Positions 53,130 to 63,638 of a stretch of DNA of 64,000 bases are shown piece after piece (the first letter of the stretch is position 1; every line of letters starts with the position of its first letter). Source of the DNA: Sabellastarte sp. h YS-2021 (lineage: Eukaryota > Annelida > Polychaeta > Sabellida > Sabellidae). The position numbers were made by a program, and so were the translations under genes. The notes under the pieces were generated by a model. The model was not told the origin of the DNA and did no database searches. It saw only the letters and a program-made list of their open reading frames with translations. The stretch is taken from NCBI GenBank assembly GCA_964017235.1, contig OZ024927.1:21099160-21163159 (forward strand), written 5' to 3'.

Positions 53130-53690
53130 GCATTTTAGACATTTTTGTCTACCACAGGCCTAATTTAGACATAAAGCCTACCAAAAAGATAGGGTGGCGA
53201 GTCCTCTAGCATACCAAGCCACCTGCCAAATATGAAAGAAATCTGGAAAGAAATGTGGACTGTAGGTCGCTAACAAGCAATATTCCACATTTTAGACATT
53301 TTTGTCTACCACAGGCCTAATTTAGACATAAAGCCTACGAAAAAGATAGGGTGGCGAGTCCTCTACCATATCAAGCCACCTGCCAAATATGAAAGAAATC
53401 TGGAAAGAAATGTGGACTGTAGGTCGCTAACAAGCAATATTCCACATTTTAGACATTTTTGTCTACCACAGGCCTAATTTAGACATAAAGCCTACGAAAA
53501 AGATAGGGTGGCGAGTCCTCTACCATATCAAGCCACCAGCCAAATATGAAAGAAATCCGGAAAGAAATGTGGATTGTAGGTCGCTAACAAGAAATCTCTG
53601 CGGACGCGGACGAGGGCGCGGACGAGGCCGCGGACGACAACGATGATGAATCCATAGTATCCCCGCTTCGCGTCGGGGATACAATTATAT
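53130..53690 (+). repeat. Third array (157 bp, three copies), GGACGA tract and terminal hairpin
   Basis: TTAGACATTTTTGTCTACCACAGGCC repeats near 53136, 53292 and 53449, nearly identical. A GCGGACGCGGACGAGGGCGC tract (53601-53635) follows, then a hairpin at 53657-53682 with perfect 9-bp arms GTATCCCCG / CGGGGATAC. The element then ends in AT-rich sequence. Confidence 0.88.
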
Positions 53691-54090
53691 ATAAAAGTAC
53701 ACATAATAATCAGCTGAAGTAATCCATATGTCTTTGTCATAAGAGAAACATCTCTCAAATATGGCAGGTGAACACACTTTGGCAGAGCATGATGCATACC
53801 TACACCCCCTCAATGTCCCTACAAAGTGTCAACATTCTACATCTTACGGAATCCAAGAAATAGCCTGGACAAGATTTGAAAACTCATGGTCACTATGACA
53901 AGGTCAAAGCTCAAATCAAGAGTGCAGAATGATGTGTCACATCTACAACCTCTAAGCAATGTCCCTACCAAACATTAACCTCCTACACTTAATAGTCTCA
54001 GAGATATTGCCTGGACAAATTTTTAAAGGTCAAGGTCACTACGGTAAGATCAAAAGTCAAATCAACATCACATCATGACATTGCACACCT
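53691..54090 (+). repeat. Family R2 copy D, degenerate
   Basis: AATAATCAGCTGAAGTAATC, TCTCAAATATGGCAGGTGAA and two diverged 145-bp units (for example CAAGGTCAAAGCTCAAATC). It directly abuts the preceding hairpin end. Confidence 0.65.
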
Positions 54091-54589
54091 ACGTTCAGCA
54101 TTTAGCGTTCGCCAGGGTAGACGTTGTTTTTACGATGCAGTTTTAAATTTCTTAATTCTGACAAGGAAAGTAGTCTGTATCTGTCACATTATATAAATTA
54201 AGTAAGATCTACAATCAGACAATGAAACTATAACTATATTTTATCACCAAACATTATGAAACTGTTGTTTTAGCTCCAAACGGGTATTATCGCCCACCCG
54301 ATAATTCCCGCGGTTCAATTTTATTGTTCTCCACAGATTTTACCACATATCTATACCTACCTTCCTTCATATAAAATCGAAATATACAACTAGAAATAGG
54401 ACGCCCTGTTGATAGTAGATGCGAATAGAAACAGGATAGCATAGAAGAACACACATTATCATGTGTAATGTCCACCCCATGAACCTTGCCCAAATTGTAC
54501 AGTAGTCTTACAAGACCCTGTTTCATTTGTAAAATATATCAATGATGCTTAAATATTTATTAGTGTAGATGTAAATTATTTCAGCTTCA
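54091..54589. other. Unassigned AT-rich DNA
   Basis: No exon, RNA gene or repeat is recognised. The minus frame at 54287-54526 matches nothing. Confidence 0.4.
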
Positions 54590-54748
54590 TGCCTTTTTGC
54601 ATTGGTTGGGTTGAAAATTTTGACGAAATCACTCTATCTTGCACGGTTAAGAAGATAGAAGCAAATTCCTGTTTTTCTATTTTTGGCAAAAATTTGAAAA
54701 TTCAAAATGGCCGCCATTTTTGGGAAAAGGAAATTTTTTTGAAAATTG
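54590..54748 (+). repeat. Diverged 169-bp satellite unit left of the Ngaro element
   Basis: GGGTTGAAAATTTTGACGAA...AATGGCCGCCATTTTTGGG...TTTTTTTGAAAATTG matches the units at 61865-62880. It shows that the Ngaro element lies inside this satellite. Confidence 0.8.
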
Positions 54749-54869
54749 TTTTACACATGGCAAATTTTGATTGGACGAGCAGTTGACCTCTAGAATCGTG
54801 GGGTCACATCCTTTCTTAGTTCATTCGACATTGCAAAGTTAAAAGGGCAACATGTTTTAGAAAGATTTT
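54746..54869 (+). repeat. Ngaro split direct repeat A1 (5' truncated)
   Basis: Direct copy of 60586-60709. If A2 truly begins right after B1 (60530), A1 lacks the first 56 bases. Confidence 0.85.
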
Positions 54870-55334
54870 TACTGGACTACAAACTTATATTTTAGATGAA
54901 GTGTTTTTATTGCCCCCAATGTCGGATAGTCACAGTTGTTAGTCCACTGTTTTGTGATTGCTGTGTCGACTTGTCTTCTGATACCTACCTGATGGTTATG
55001 TAGCACTAGATCCACGGAGGCGGATTGTGCTTTAAACAACGCGAGTTCTGCTCTGGGATAACTGGGGCCACGTGTACAGGGATGAGTTCTCTTTAATTTC
55101 ATATTTTAACCAATTTATTTACGTGAATATAGGGTTATAGATTTAATTTCGAGAGCTCATACTGTGCAGGGACACGTGTTGTTGAAAGCACCGTTTGGTG
55201 TATGTATTGTTTTTCAGATATAAAAACAGTGCATGCACGATATTTCATAATCTAAACAAACTACCAAGTGCAAAACTAACTGAACTGTTATTATAAAGTG
55301 ATTGTCAGTCGAATAGTGACTTTATACAGTAACT

Positions 55335-56417
55335 ATGGCTCCAAAGGACTTCTATTGCCCGAACTGTGGGGATATGCATAAAAAGCCCATTAACAGACGT
55401 TGCCCGTTTCCTTCTATAGAAGATACTGCCAGTCAACTAGGCCAGAATGACATTAGTTCATTACAGGGCAGTGGTGGTGCAGAACAGCTGAACTTGCAAA
55501 TATTAGCTGAGTTAAAAAATCTTGGAGGTCGTATGACGGCGATGGAGAATGAACTTGCCTCAACTAAAGCTGTTAGAACTCAAGTCGGTACATCAGCCAC
55601 GTCCTCCACAACTCAAGCAGGTGATGGCGTTTGTCTTAGTAACTCACAATCTGTCACCACCCTGGACGGTCTATCAGCCTTACCTACTACCAGTGTTGGA
55701 CAACAGAATGCAGTTTCGACAGGGAGTGCATCAGTCCAAACCATAATCCCATCACTGAGTGTGTTGCAGTCCAACTCCAGGATCCAAGACCAAGTGGACC
55801 AAAGATTGAGACAATTAACTGAGCTCAACGAAGCAGGCAAGTTAAAATCTCAAAGAGGTGGAAATGAAACAGTTTTTGTTAAAAAATAAGTAAGGTGGCC
55901 ACAAAATTTTGTTTTAGGAGGTCAAAATAAATCTAGAATTTCATATGACAATCTCTCAATGTGTCAGTGGGTTGCAGGCTTTGCAATGATCATGAGAGAA
56001 GAACAAAATTTAGAAGTTAAGAATGCCATGCTCGAATATTTAGGCGAGATCATGGAAGATGCACAAGATTTTACCTGGCAATCGGCCAAAGCATCACACG
56101 CTGTTTTATTATGTCGTATGGAAGAGGGGAAGGTTGATTGGCTAGAAACAGCGAAAATTGACAGAATTCGGCGTGCACACGCACAAAGGGGGGTTCATAT
56201 CAGTAATCAGAAAGTAGGTTCAAAACAACAAAAAAATCCGGATCAAAAAACGATGCCATGTAAGTATTTTCAAGTAGGGTCATGTCAAAATACCAGAGGC
56301 CATGAAAACAAAGGTATATTTTACAAGCATGTGTGTTCACTTTGTTATCAACATGGTAAAGAAAACAGACATATGTCAAAGGATTGTAGGTCCAATGCCG
56401 GCTCAAAAAATGACTAG
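55335..56417 (+). pseudogene. Ngaro gag-like ORF1 with one in-frame stop
   Basis: The start ATG at 55335 is followed by FYCPNCGDMHKKPINRRCPF, a zinc-ribbon-like module. A TAA at 55887-55889 interrupts the frame, and reading continues in the same frame into WPQNFVLGGQNKSRISYDNL and MCQWVAGFAMIMREEQN, a block conserved in ORF1 of these elements. It then reaches a Cys/His knuckle (CKYFQVGSCQNTRGHENKG...CSLCYQHG...HMSKDC). The full frame would be about 360 codons. The role in the family is a nucleic-acid-binding structural protein. The stop sits after an AAAAAA run and could be a simple mutation. Confidence 0.85.
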
Positions 56418-56428
56418 GGCACTGCCCA

Positions 56429-59114
56429 ATGGCAGTGCATAAACCAAAAGGTGGCCTGATATCTAGAAAAAAATTCGTATATAAAGATAAAGTATTTGTA
56501 AATTCAAACAATGTGTGTACTTTTGGTAGCAACAACTGGAGAGCAGACTGGCACCGATTTAACGGCAGTTCATATGCTACAGTGGTAAAAAAGGGTAAAA
56601 AAATTCCCCACAGGGCACGATGGTCATTATCCTCAAAAATCCAGATGGATAATCAGATCTGCACAAAAAATTCTGAAAGTTCTAAAGTGAACAGTAAGTC
56701 AGCCTGCTCTCATGTTGTTGGTGCAAAAACAACTGTAAATACTAACGCGAATTATAGCAGGTGTTTGAAGAGTAACCAGCAGATGGTGGCTGTACTGCCA
56801 CATGTTATTAAAAAAGGTGCAGCACGTCACTCAGGACAGGTAAAAATTAAGTACTTTGGTGAAGAGGTTATAAACTCAACAACTAGTCAACAGGCGGTTA
56901 CAGAAAATGAGGTATGCATGTGTCCGTCCGTCGGTGGAGCCGTTCAAACTGACACTAAACATGATACTATAAAACAGATAAAAAGTGGTTCAGGTAACAA
57001 GGTTCACAGCCCAGTTACACAATTCTCTGTCATGTTTTAAAAATGTCAAAAATGGCAAATATTGTTCACCGGCAAAGTCAGTCTCAGAGGTTAACAGGGC
57101 AGAAGCAACTGTCAAGTGTTTTAACCGGTTCCAACCCCTTGAGGATTGCATAGACACTGATAGGTCAACGTCAGAACAAGACCTCAGTCAGAAAGGTCAT
57201 GAGGTAGACCATCCTAGAGAGATCAAAACTAGTAGATCACATCTTACAAACAACCAACATAGGGGTAGTTCCACTGATCTGGAAACATTGTTACATGTCC
57301 CGGACGACAAGTATGACCTGGCTTTAGAAGTCAGAAACAAAAATAAACAAAAAATTGCAATGGCAAAAAGCAACTCTACCTTTCAAAAATGGAACCAGCA
57401 GAATGTGGAAAAGTTTGGCTTCACCCCTTTGAATGACTTACTTATACCCCAGATAGACAAGAGTATTGATAAGGGCACTGACCCAATTGAGCTTTATAAT
57501 TGGGCAAAATCTAACCAAGGTTATAACTTTATAACAGGTCAATATGTGGTCCCCTCCCAGCTGCACTTCAAAGTCTGGGCTAATCTGTTGGGAGATTATT
57601 GGGACAAGCAACTCCCATACTTGGTAAAATACGGTTTTCCCGTTGATTTTGATCACAATACCAGTCTTCAAGCAAATGTAAGAAATCATAACTCGGCGAA
57701 TGCATTTCCTCATGATGTTAGAGCCTATCTGCAAGAAGAGATTGAACTTGGGGCCATACAGGGCCCATTTAAAGACCCCCCCTTTGGATAAGTTTCATAT
57801 ATCACCCTTTATGACAAGGGAGAAGCCGGGTGCCCCACATAGGCGGGTCATCATTGATCTGAGTTTCCCAAAGGGTGGAGCATTAAATTCTAACATAAGT
57901 AAAGACTCATATCTGGGCACCGAATTCGTTCTTACCTTACCTTCAATAGATCTCATTACAGATAAGGTCAAAAAATTCGGAAAAGGTCCAAAATTGTTCA
58001 AAATTGACATTAAACGAGCGTTTAGACATGTTAGGATTGATCCAAGGGACTATTGTCTCCTAGGACTACAGCATAATGATTACTTTCTCGATACTTGTCT
58101 TCCTTTTGGTTACCGACACGGATCTGGAATCTTTCAGAGACTTACAGATGCAGTTAGATTCATTATGAGGAAGCGAGGTTATGACGTCATAAATTATATT
58201 GATGACGTCATTGGGTTTGGCACAGTTTCAACTGCAAATCCGGCTTTTCAGTGTCTATATCAACTATTAGAAAATTTAGGCTTTGAAATCAGTAAAACCA
58301 AATTGGTGGCTCCCACGACAAAAGTCACATGCCTAGGGGTCTCGATTAATACAGAAGATTTCACAGTCTCAGTTCCTTCTGAAAAATTGCAAAATATTTC
58401 TCACCTGTGCCAAAAATGGGCATCTAAAAATGGTGCACCAAGAAACAACTTCAATCTTTATTGGGCAGTTTACTTTACATTTCAAAATGTGTAAGACAAT
58501 CACGTTTCTTCCTAAATCGCATGTTGGAATTACTTCGAGCCCATTTCGGTCAAGAAAAAATACAATTAACGGATGATTTTCATCGTGATTTAAATTGGTT
58601 TCTCAAATTTTTACCTACATTTAATGGGGTTTCTTTCTTTAAACATGTATCAATACAAGCGACTATTGAATTGGATGCCTGTCTTCAAGGTTTGGGCGCA
58701 GTTTGCAATAATCAAATATATGCAATAAAAATTCCACCAAATTTTCAAAATTACACAATAGTTCACTTGGAAATGCTCAATGTGTTAGTCGCAGTGAGGT
58801 TGTGGAGGTATTACTGGAAACAAAAGAGTATACTAATAAAATGTGATAACCAAGCTGTTGTTTCGGTCCTAACCTCTGGTAGGACTCAAGACAGGATCCT
58901 CGCTGCAATAGCCAGGAATATATTACTGGAATTGGCTGTATGCGATATCGAACTCAAGGTCATTCACGTGTTGGGTAAAGATAATCCCATAGCAGATCTC
59001 TTATCCAGATGGTTTATCACAGCCAATCCTCATAAAAAATTAAAAAACTTCCTAAGTTGCCCTGAGTGGCTCCACCCACACCCCAATATTACTGACATTA
59101 ATTGGTTTATATAA
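56429..59114 (+). pseudogene. Ngaro pol: reverse transcriptase-RNase H, frameshifted
   Basis: An N-terminal region (56429-57040, then 56985-57791 in another frame) leads to the RT domain. Frame breaks lie near 57782 (after PFKDPPF, by a C-run) and near 58445 (before LLGSLLYISKCVRQ). RT motifs: SPFMTREKPGAPHRRVIIDL, KIDIKRAFRHVRI, LPFGYRHGSGIFQR and the catalytic YIDD near 58197. RNase H residues: ELDACLQGLGAV, HLEMLN, KCDNQAVV, and GKDNPIADLLSR at the end. It would need at least two corrections to be functional. Some of the early frame changes may be natural ORF borders. Confidence 0.88.
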
Positions 59115-60115
59115 CAGGTGTTCCAAGGACAGTGAGACAGTTGGCGATACAAGCTGGACAACGGACTAGGTCGGCCTTCAGACCAGCTACCCAGGCCTCA
59201 TATAGACGAAAATTTAGACTATTCTTAGCTTTTTGCTGTTTCACAAAAATCGAGTTGTCCAGTCTCACTCCAGTGGTGGTTCTTTCTTTCCTGGAATTTT
59301 TGTATGAGAATAAAGTCTCACCGTCAGCCATTGCTAATCATATTTCGGCAATTAAAGCTAGCTTGGCCTTGCATGGTCTTTCAACACACTCATTTCAGGA
59401 TCAAAGGGTAGCTTATTTTCAAAGGTCCCTGGCCCTGAACCAAAAATTTGCTTCTACTATCAAAAAAGTCATTGACATTGAATTATTGCACAAAATTGTC
59501 CAAATTTGTGACTCTATGTGGATGGGCCAGGTTTATAAGGCAGTTTATCTCACAGCCTTCTTCTCCTTTCTAAGAGTTTCAAACTTAGTACCACATGCTG
59601 AAAAATCATTTTCCCCTGCTGAACAGTTGGCAAAGGGTGACGTTATTACCTCCTCGGATGCTGTGTTTTTGATCATTAAGTGGTCTAACACCATGCAGAC
59701 CAGAGATTCGGTTAAGATCATCAAACTTCCAAACTTGCTCCAATCTCCAATCTGCCCAGTCAGGGCCATCAATAATATGTTAATCTTAGCTCCAGGCCAA
59801 GAAAACCACCCTTTATTTCAAGTCAAAAACGAAAACGGCAAATGGGTGCCACTCACCGATACAAGACTTAGACGTAATTTTGCCCAAATCCTTTCAAGGC
59901 TGGGTCTTCAGACCTCAGGTATCTCTCTCCACACCTTCAGGCGTTCAGGTGCCACTTTGGCTTTCAATTCAAATGTCGCTATTCAAAACATTCAGAGCCA
60001 TGGCACCTGGACGTCTGATTGTGTTTGGAGATATATAGTCCAGGACCAGACGGCCTCCCAGCAGGTGGCTGATACTTTTCAAAGACTACTGGCTACTCCC
60101 CCTACTACAAGTTAG
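59102..60115 (+). CDS. Ngaro tyrosine recombinase, intact (337 residues)
   Basis: The ATG at 59102 overlaps the end of pol by 13 bases in another frame. The SAM-like N-terminal core-binding region includes ATQASYRRKFRLFLAFC and PSAIANHISAIKASLALHG. The catalytic residues are all in place: Arg158 (FLRVSN), a Lys in IIKWSN, His277 and Arg280 (HTFRR), His300 (SHGTW) and the nucleophile Tyr311 (WRYI). Length and motif order are standard for Ngaro/DIRS recombinases. The family function is integration of circular element DNA. No stop or shift is seen, in contrast to gag and pol upstream. Confidence 0.93.
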   Translation: MVYITGVPRTVRQLAIQAGQRTRSAFRPATQASYRRKFRLFLAFCCFTKIELSSLTPVVVLSFLEFLYENKVSPSAIANHISAIKASLALHGLSTHSFQDQRVAYFQRSLALNQKFASTIKKVIDIELLHKIVQICDSMWMGQVYKAVYLTAFFSFLRVSNLVPHAEKSFSPAEQLAKGDVITSSDAVFLIIKWSNTMQTRDSVKIIKLPNLLQSPICPVRAINNMLILAPGQENHPLFQVKNENGKWVPLTDTRLRRNFAQILSRLGLQTSGISLHTFRRSGATLAFNSNVAIQNIQSHGTWTSDCVWRYIVQDQTASQQVADTFQRLLATPPTTS

Positions 60116-60123
60116 CTGGGGTT

Positions 60124-60529
60124 TGGTCGAGGTTTGCATCTACCTCAATCTAGTCGGTAAAATACCGGTAATAATAACGGTAATCAATAAAGGTCACCCT
60201 ATCTTAAACCATTTTAATGTCTTCATATACATACTTTCACATGGCTACCTTAAAGTCAGTAAATCTCATTTTAAGATAACCTTAAAGTGCTCTTATCAAC
60301 CTTAATTGAAATGTCTCCAACTTAATGCGACAGTAAATTAAGGTAGCATTATATATACTTAAAGTCACATTTACTTTAAGGTGACTTTATCTAGATATAT
60401 ATATATACATGTAACTAAAGATGCTTTTAGTATTGTAACAAAAGAAGTAGAAAAATAGAATAAAAATAATAAATCCCATTGGTGTCTGTTATTGTATATG
60501 TAAATTTCAAAACCAGAGTAGGGGCACTG
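60124..60529 (+). repeat. Ngaro split direct repeat B1
   Basis: Direct copy of 61461-61864; begins TGGTCGAGGTTTGCATCTAC just after the recombinase stop. Identical short frames (60123-60305, 61460-61642) are by-products. Confidence 0.92.
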
Positions 60530-60709
60530 TGGGAGGTAACGCATCGGCGATACGGGCTTCAGTGCACCTTTCGTGAAAGCTATTCTTGTTTTACACATGG
60601 CGAATTTTGATTGGACGAGCAGTTGACCTCTAGAATCGTGGGGTCACATCCTTTCTTAGTTCATTCGACATTGCAAAGTTAAAAGGGCAACATGTTTTAG
60701 AAAGATTTT
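60530..60709 (+). repeat. Ngaro split direct repeat A2
   Basis: 60586-60709 is the match to A1. 60530-60585 has no counterpart at the left end and is probably the lost 5' part of A. Confidence 0.8.
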
Positions 60710-61460
60710 CCTCCCACCCGCCCAACTCTCCAGGAGTAGGAGCAAGTTGCAGGAGGAGGTGGGGCTGAGACTCTAACTTAACACCCTCTTTGGCGCAGGG
60801 GAGGGGGTGAGTGTGAGGTATGTGCCCCTGGCTTGTTAACAATGGGGTTCACAGCCGACTCACTTGTTAGTTATTAGCCTTTCCTTCTCCTTGTCTCCTT
60901 GGGTCATATCACACCTCTAAGGCACCTCCTGGTCATTATTGGGGGGGTCTAAATCTGGGGCTAAATTCGGACCACAGTCTTTGAATCGGCCTGTGCTTGA
61001 ATAGTTTTCACTATAATGTATGTTTGCAGGTGGTGGATGTAGTTGGCATGACCAGATCATTAATATATATTTTAACATTTTAGGTTGTACATATCAAACG
61101 TATTACTCTATCAATATTTTAGGTGTAACTTGGTATTAACAAGGTGTTTCTAGTTTCAGGTGAATGGGCCTGAAAATGGGATCGGTGAAGTGTGGCAGTC
61201 ATAGGAAGTCGAGAGAACAGCCAACTTCATATTGTACATAATGTCTCGATTTCAATGAAAACATTGTAATTTAGGGGCTAGTCAAAAATGTAACCACGCC
61301 CAACTGCTTATTGTTAGGCCTAAGGGGCTGAAGGACAGTCACCTAAGGTTTGAGTCTAGATAGGCTGATCGGGACTGTTGTTTTAGACGGGACTTTATTA
61401 TTCAACACTAAGCTAAGGTTTTAGTCTCTGAGCTGAGGGGCGTTGTTACCCATGTTTTAA
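60710..61460 (+). other. Ngaro spacer between A2 and B2
   Basis: No gene is recognised. It contains GGAGGAGGTGGGGCTG and CAGGGGAGGGGGTGAGTG, G-rich runs, then AT-rich sequence. It may hold 3' untranslated sequence. Confidence 0.5.
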
Positions 61461-61864
61461 TGGTCGAGGTTTGCATCTACCTCAATCTAGTCGGTAAAAT
61501 ACCGGTAATAATAACGGTAATCAATAAAGATCACCCTATCTTAAACCATTTTAATGTCTTCATATACATACTTTCACATGGCTACCTTAAAGTCAGTAAA
61601 TCTCATTTTAAGATAACCTTAAAGTGTTCTTATCAACCTTAATTGAAATGTCTCCAACTTAATGCGACAGTAAATTAAGGTAGCATTATATATACTTAAA
61701 GTCACATTTACTTTAAGGTGACCTTATCTAGATATATATATACATGTAACTAAAGATGCTTTTAGTATTGTAACAAAAGAAGTAGAAAAATAGAATAAAA
61801 ATAATAAATCCCATTGGTGTCTGTTATTGTATATGTAAATTTCAAAACCAGAGTAGGGGCACTG
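61461..61864 (+). repeat. Ngaro split direct repeat B2 (right end)
   Basis: It ends AGTAGGGGCACTG at 61864, where the satellite resumes with AGAAGCAAATTTG. Confidence 0.92.
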
Positions 61865-62880
61865 AGAAGCAAATTTGTGTTTTGCCATTTTTGGCAAAAA
61901 TTCGAAAATTCAAAATTGCCGCCATTTTTGGGGAGGGGAAAATTTTTGGAAAATTGCAAAGATTGCATTCCTTAGATACCCTGTGGGTCGAAAATTTCGA
62001 CGAAATCGCTCTATCTCGCACGGTTAAGGAGGTAGAAGCAAATTTGTGTTTCGCCATTTTTGGCAAAAATTCGAAAATTCAAAATGGCCGCCATTTTTGG
62101 GGAGGGGAAAATTTTTTGAAAATTGCAAATATTACATTCCTTAGATATCCTGTGGGTCGAAAATTTCGACGAAATCGCTCTATCTCACACGGTTAAGGAG
62201 ATAGAAGCAAATTTGTGTTTTGCCATTTTTGGCAAAACTTCGAAAATTCAAAATGGCCGCCATTTTTGGGGAGGGGAAAATTTTTTGAAAATTGGAAAGA
62301 CTACACTCCTTAGATACCCTGTGGGTTGAAAATTTCGACGAAATCGCTCTATCTCACACAGTTAAGGAGATAGAAGGAAATTTGTGTTTTGCCATTTTTG
62401 GCAAAAATTCAAAAATTCAAAATGGCCGCCATTTTTGGGGAGGGGAAAATTTTTTGAAAATTGCAAAGAGTACACTCCTTAGATACCCTGTGGGTTGAAA
62501 ATTTCGACGAAATCGCTCTATCTCACACAGTTAAGGAGATAGAAGGAAATTTGTGTTTTGCCATTTTTGGCAAAAATTCTAAAATTCAAAATGGCCGCCA
62601 TTTTTGGGGAGGGGAAAACTTTTTAAAAATTGGCAAGAGTAGAATTCTCAGATACCCTGTGAGTCGAAAATTTTGCCGAAATCGCTCTATCTCGCACGGT
62701 TAAGGAGATAGAAGCAAATTAGTGTTTTGCCATTTTTGGCTAAAATTCTAAAATTCAAAATGGCCGCCATTTTTGGGGAGGGGAAAATTTTTGGAAAATT
62801 GCATAGATTGCATTCCTTAGATACCCTGTGGGTCAAAAATTCTGTCGAAATCGCTCTATCTCTTACGGTTTCTGAGATAT
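61865..62880 (+). repeat. Satellite array, unit about 169 bp, six copies
   Basis: Each unit has ATACCCTGTGGGTCGAAAAT, TCGACGAAATCGCTCTATCT, GCCATTTTTGGCAAAAATTC and AATGGCCGCCATTTTTGGGG. The spacing is not a multiple of three, so the similar 68-104 residue frames in successive units are not a repeat protein. Confidence 0.92.
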
Positions 62881-63315
62881 TAGCAAATTACTCAAAAGTA
62901 GTACTGAAAATACACAATGAAGTACCTAAATGGCTATTACTCATGTACTGACAAAGCTATCAGTCCCAAATGCAATACCAAGTGAGCTATGGACATAACA
63001 ATCTTGTATTCAAAATTGTAGTAAAATATCTTTAATTATTTTGGCTTAAATGCACGGAAACCAATGGGTACTGAAAATAGCTGTACTTAAGTATTACTCA
63101 GTAAGCAAAAGAGGTACAACAGCCAAAAGCAATCCCAAGCAAGCTACTGACCCAATAAGTCTGCATACCAAATTTGGTGACAATAGCTCTAATACTTTTC
63201 CTTTAAATGAGCGGAAACCATGCGTGACGCCGGACATCGGACGCCGGACATCGGACATCGGACGGCGGAAAAAGCAAAAATAATATATCCACCCCCCCAG
63301 GGGGGTGGACATAAT
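62881..63315 (+). repeat. Right end of an array/hairpin element
   Basis: After the satellite come ATTACTCA-containing spacer DNA, a CGGACATCGGAC tract (63222-63270) and a hairpin (TCCACCCCCC / GGGGGTGGA, 63288-63309). The layout is the same as at 34.8 and 53.6 kb, so the 169-bp satellite is its internal array. Confidence 0.75.
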
Positions 63316-63638
63316 AACCAAACTATAGCCATGATTGACCATCCATATCAAAATTTGGTTTCACCAAATTTTTATTTCACCTACTCCATAGATATGCACT
63401 AATCTTTTCCTACCTTCACAATCTATTACAACCTTTTCCTTTTGGTTCCATTGGGAAAGACAGGTTTGTACATAGGGAAGGTAAGTGCACCTTTTCTAAA
63501 ATTTTAATTTTTGGCCTCTGTTGGTCTGGCAATGCACTTCTTGTTCAACTAATCCATAAAGTAGATTGTCATCATTTCATATTCTGTCTTAGTGATACAT
63601 TTTTTGCCATACTTATATTTCCTAAAATATTCTCCAAA
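63316..63638. other. Probable 5' untranslated region of the LINE, or unassigned
   Basis: No gene is recognised. The sequence lies just upstream of the LINE ORF and lacks the repeats found elsewhere. Confidence 0.4.

Larger units (their letters stand above)
54746..61864 (+). mobile_element. Ngaro/PAT-type tyrosine-recombinase retrotransposon with split direct repeats
   Basis: The order is A1, gag, pol (RT-RNase H), tyrosine recombinase, B1, A2, B2. A1 54746-54869 and A2 60586-60709 match with one difference; B1 60124-60529 and B2 61461-61864 match with about five. This A1...B1-A2...B2 layout is the defining structure of Ngaro/PAT elements. Gag has one in-frame stop and pol two frameshifts; the recombinase is open. 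The very similar repeats suggest a fairly recent insertion. 60710-61460 between A2 and B2 has no recognised gene. Confidence 0.9.

Noticed and set aside
61882-62951. Successive similar frames of 68-104 residues looking like a repeat protein
   Set aside because: The 169-bp unit is not a multiple of three, so each frame is closed and re-opened by the satellite; there is no codon-level pattern.
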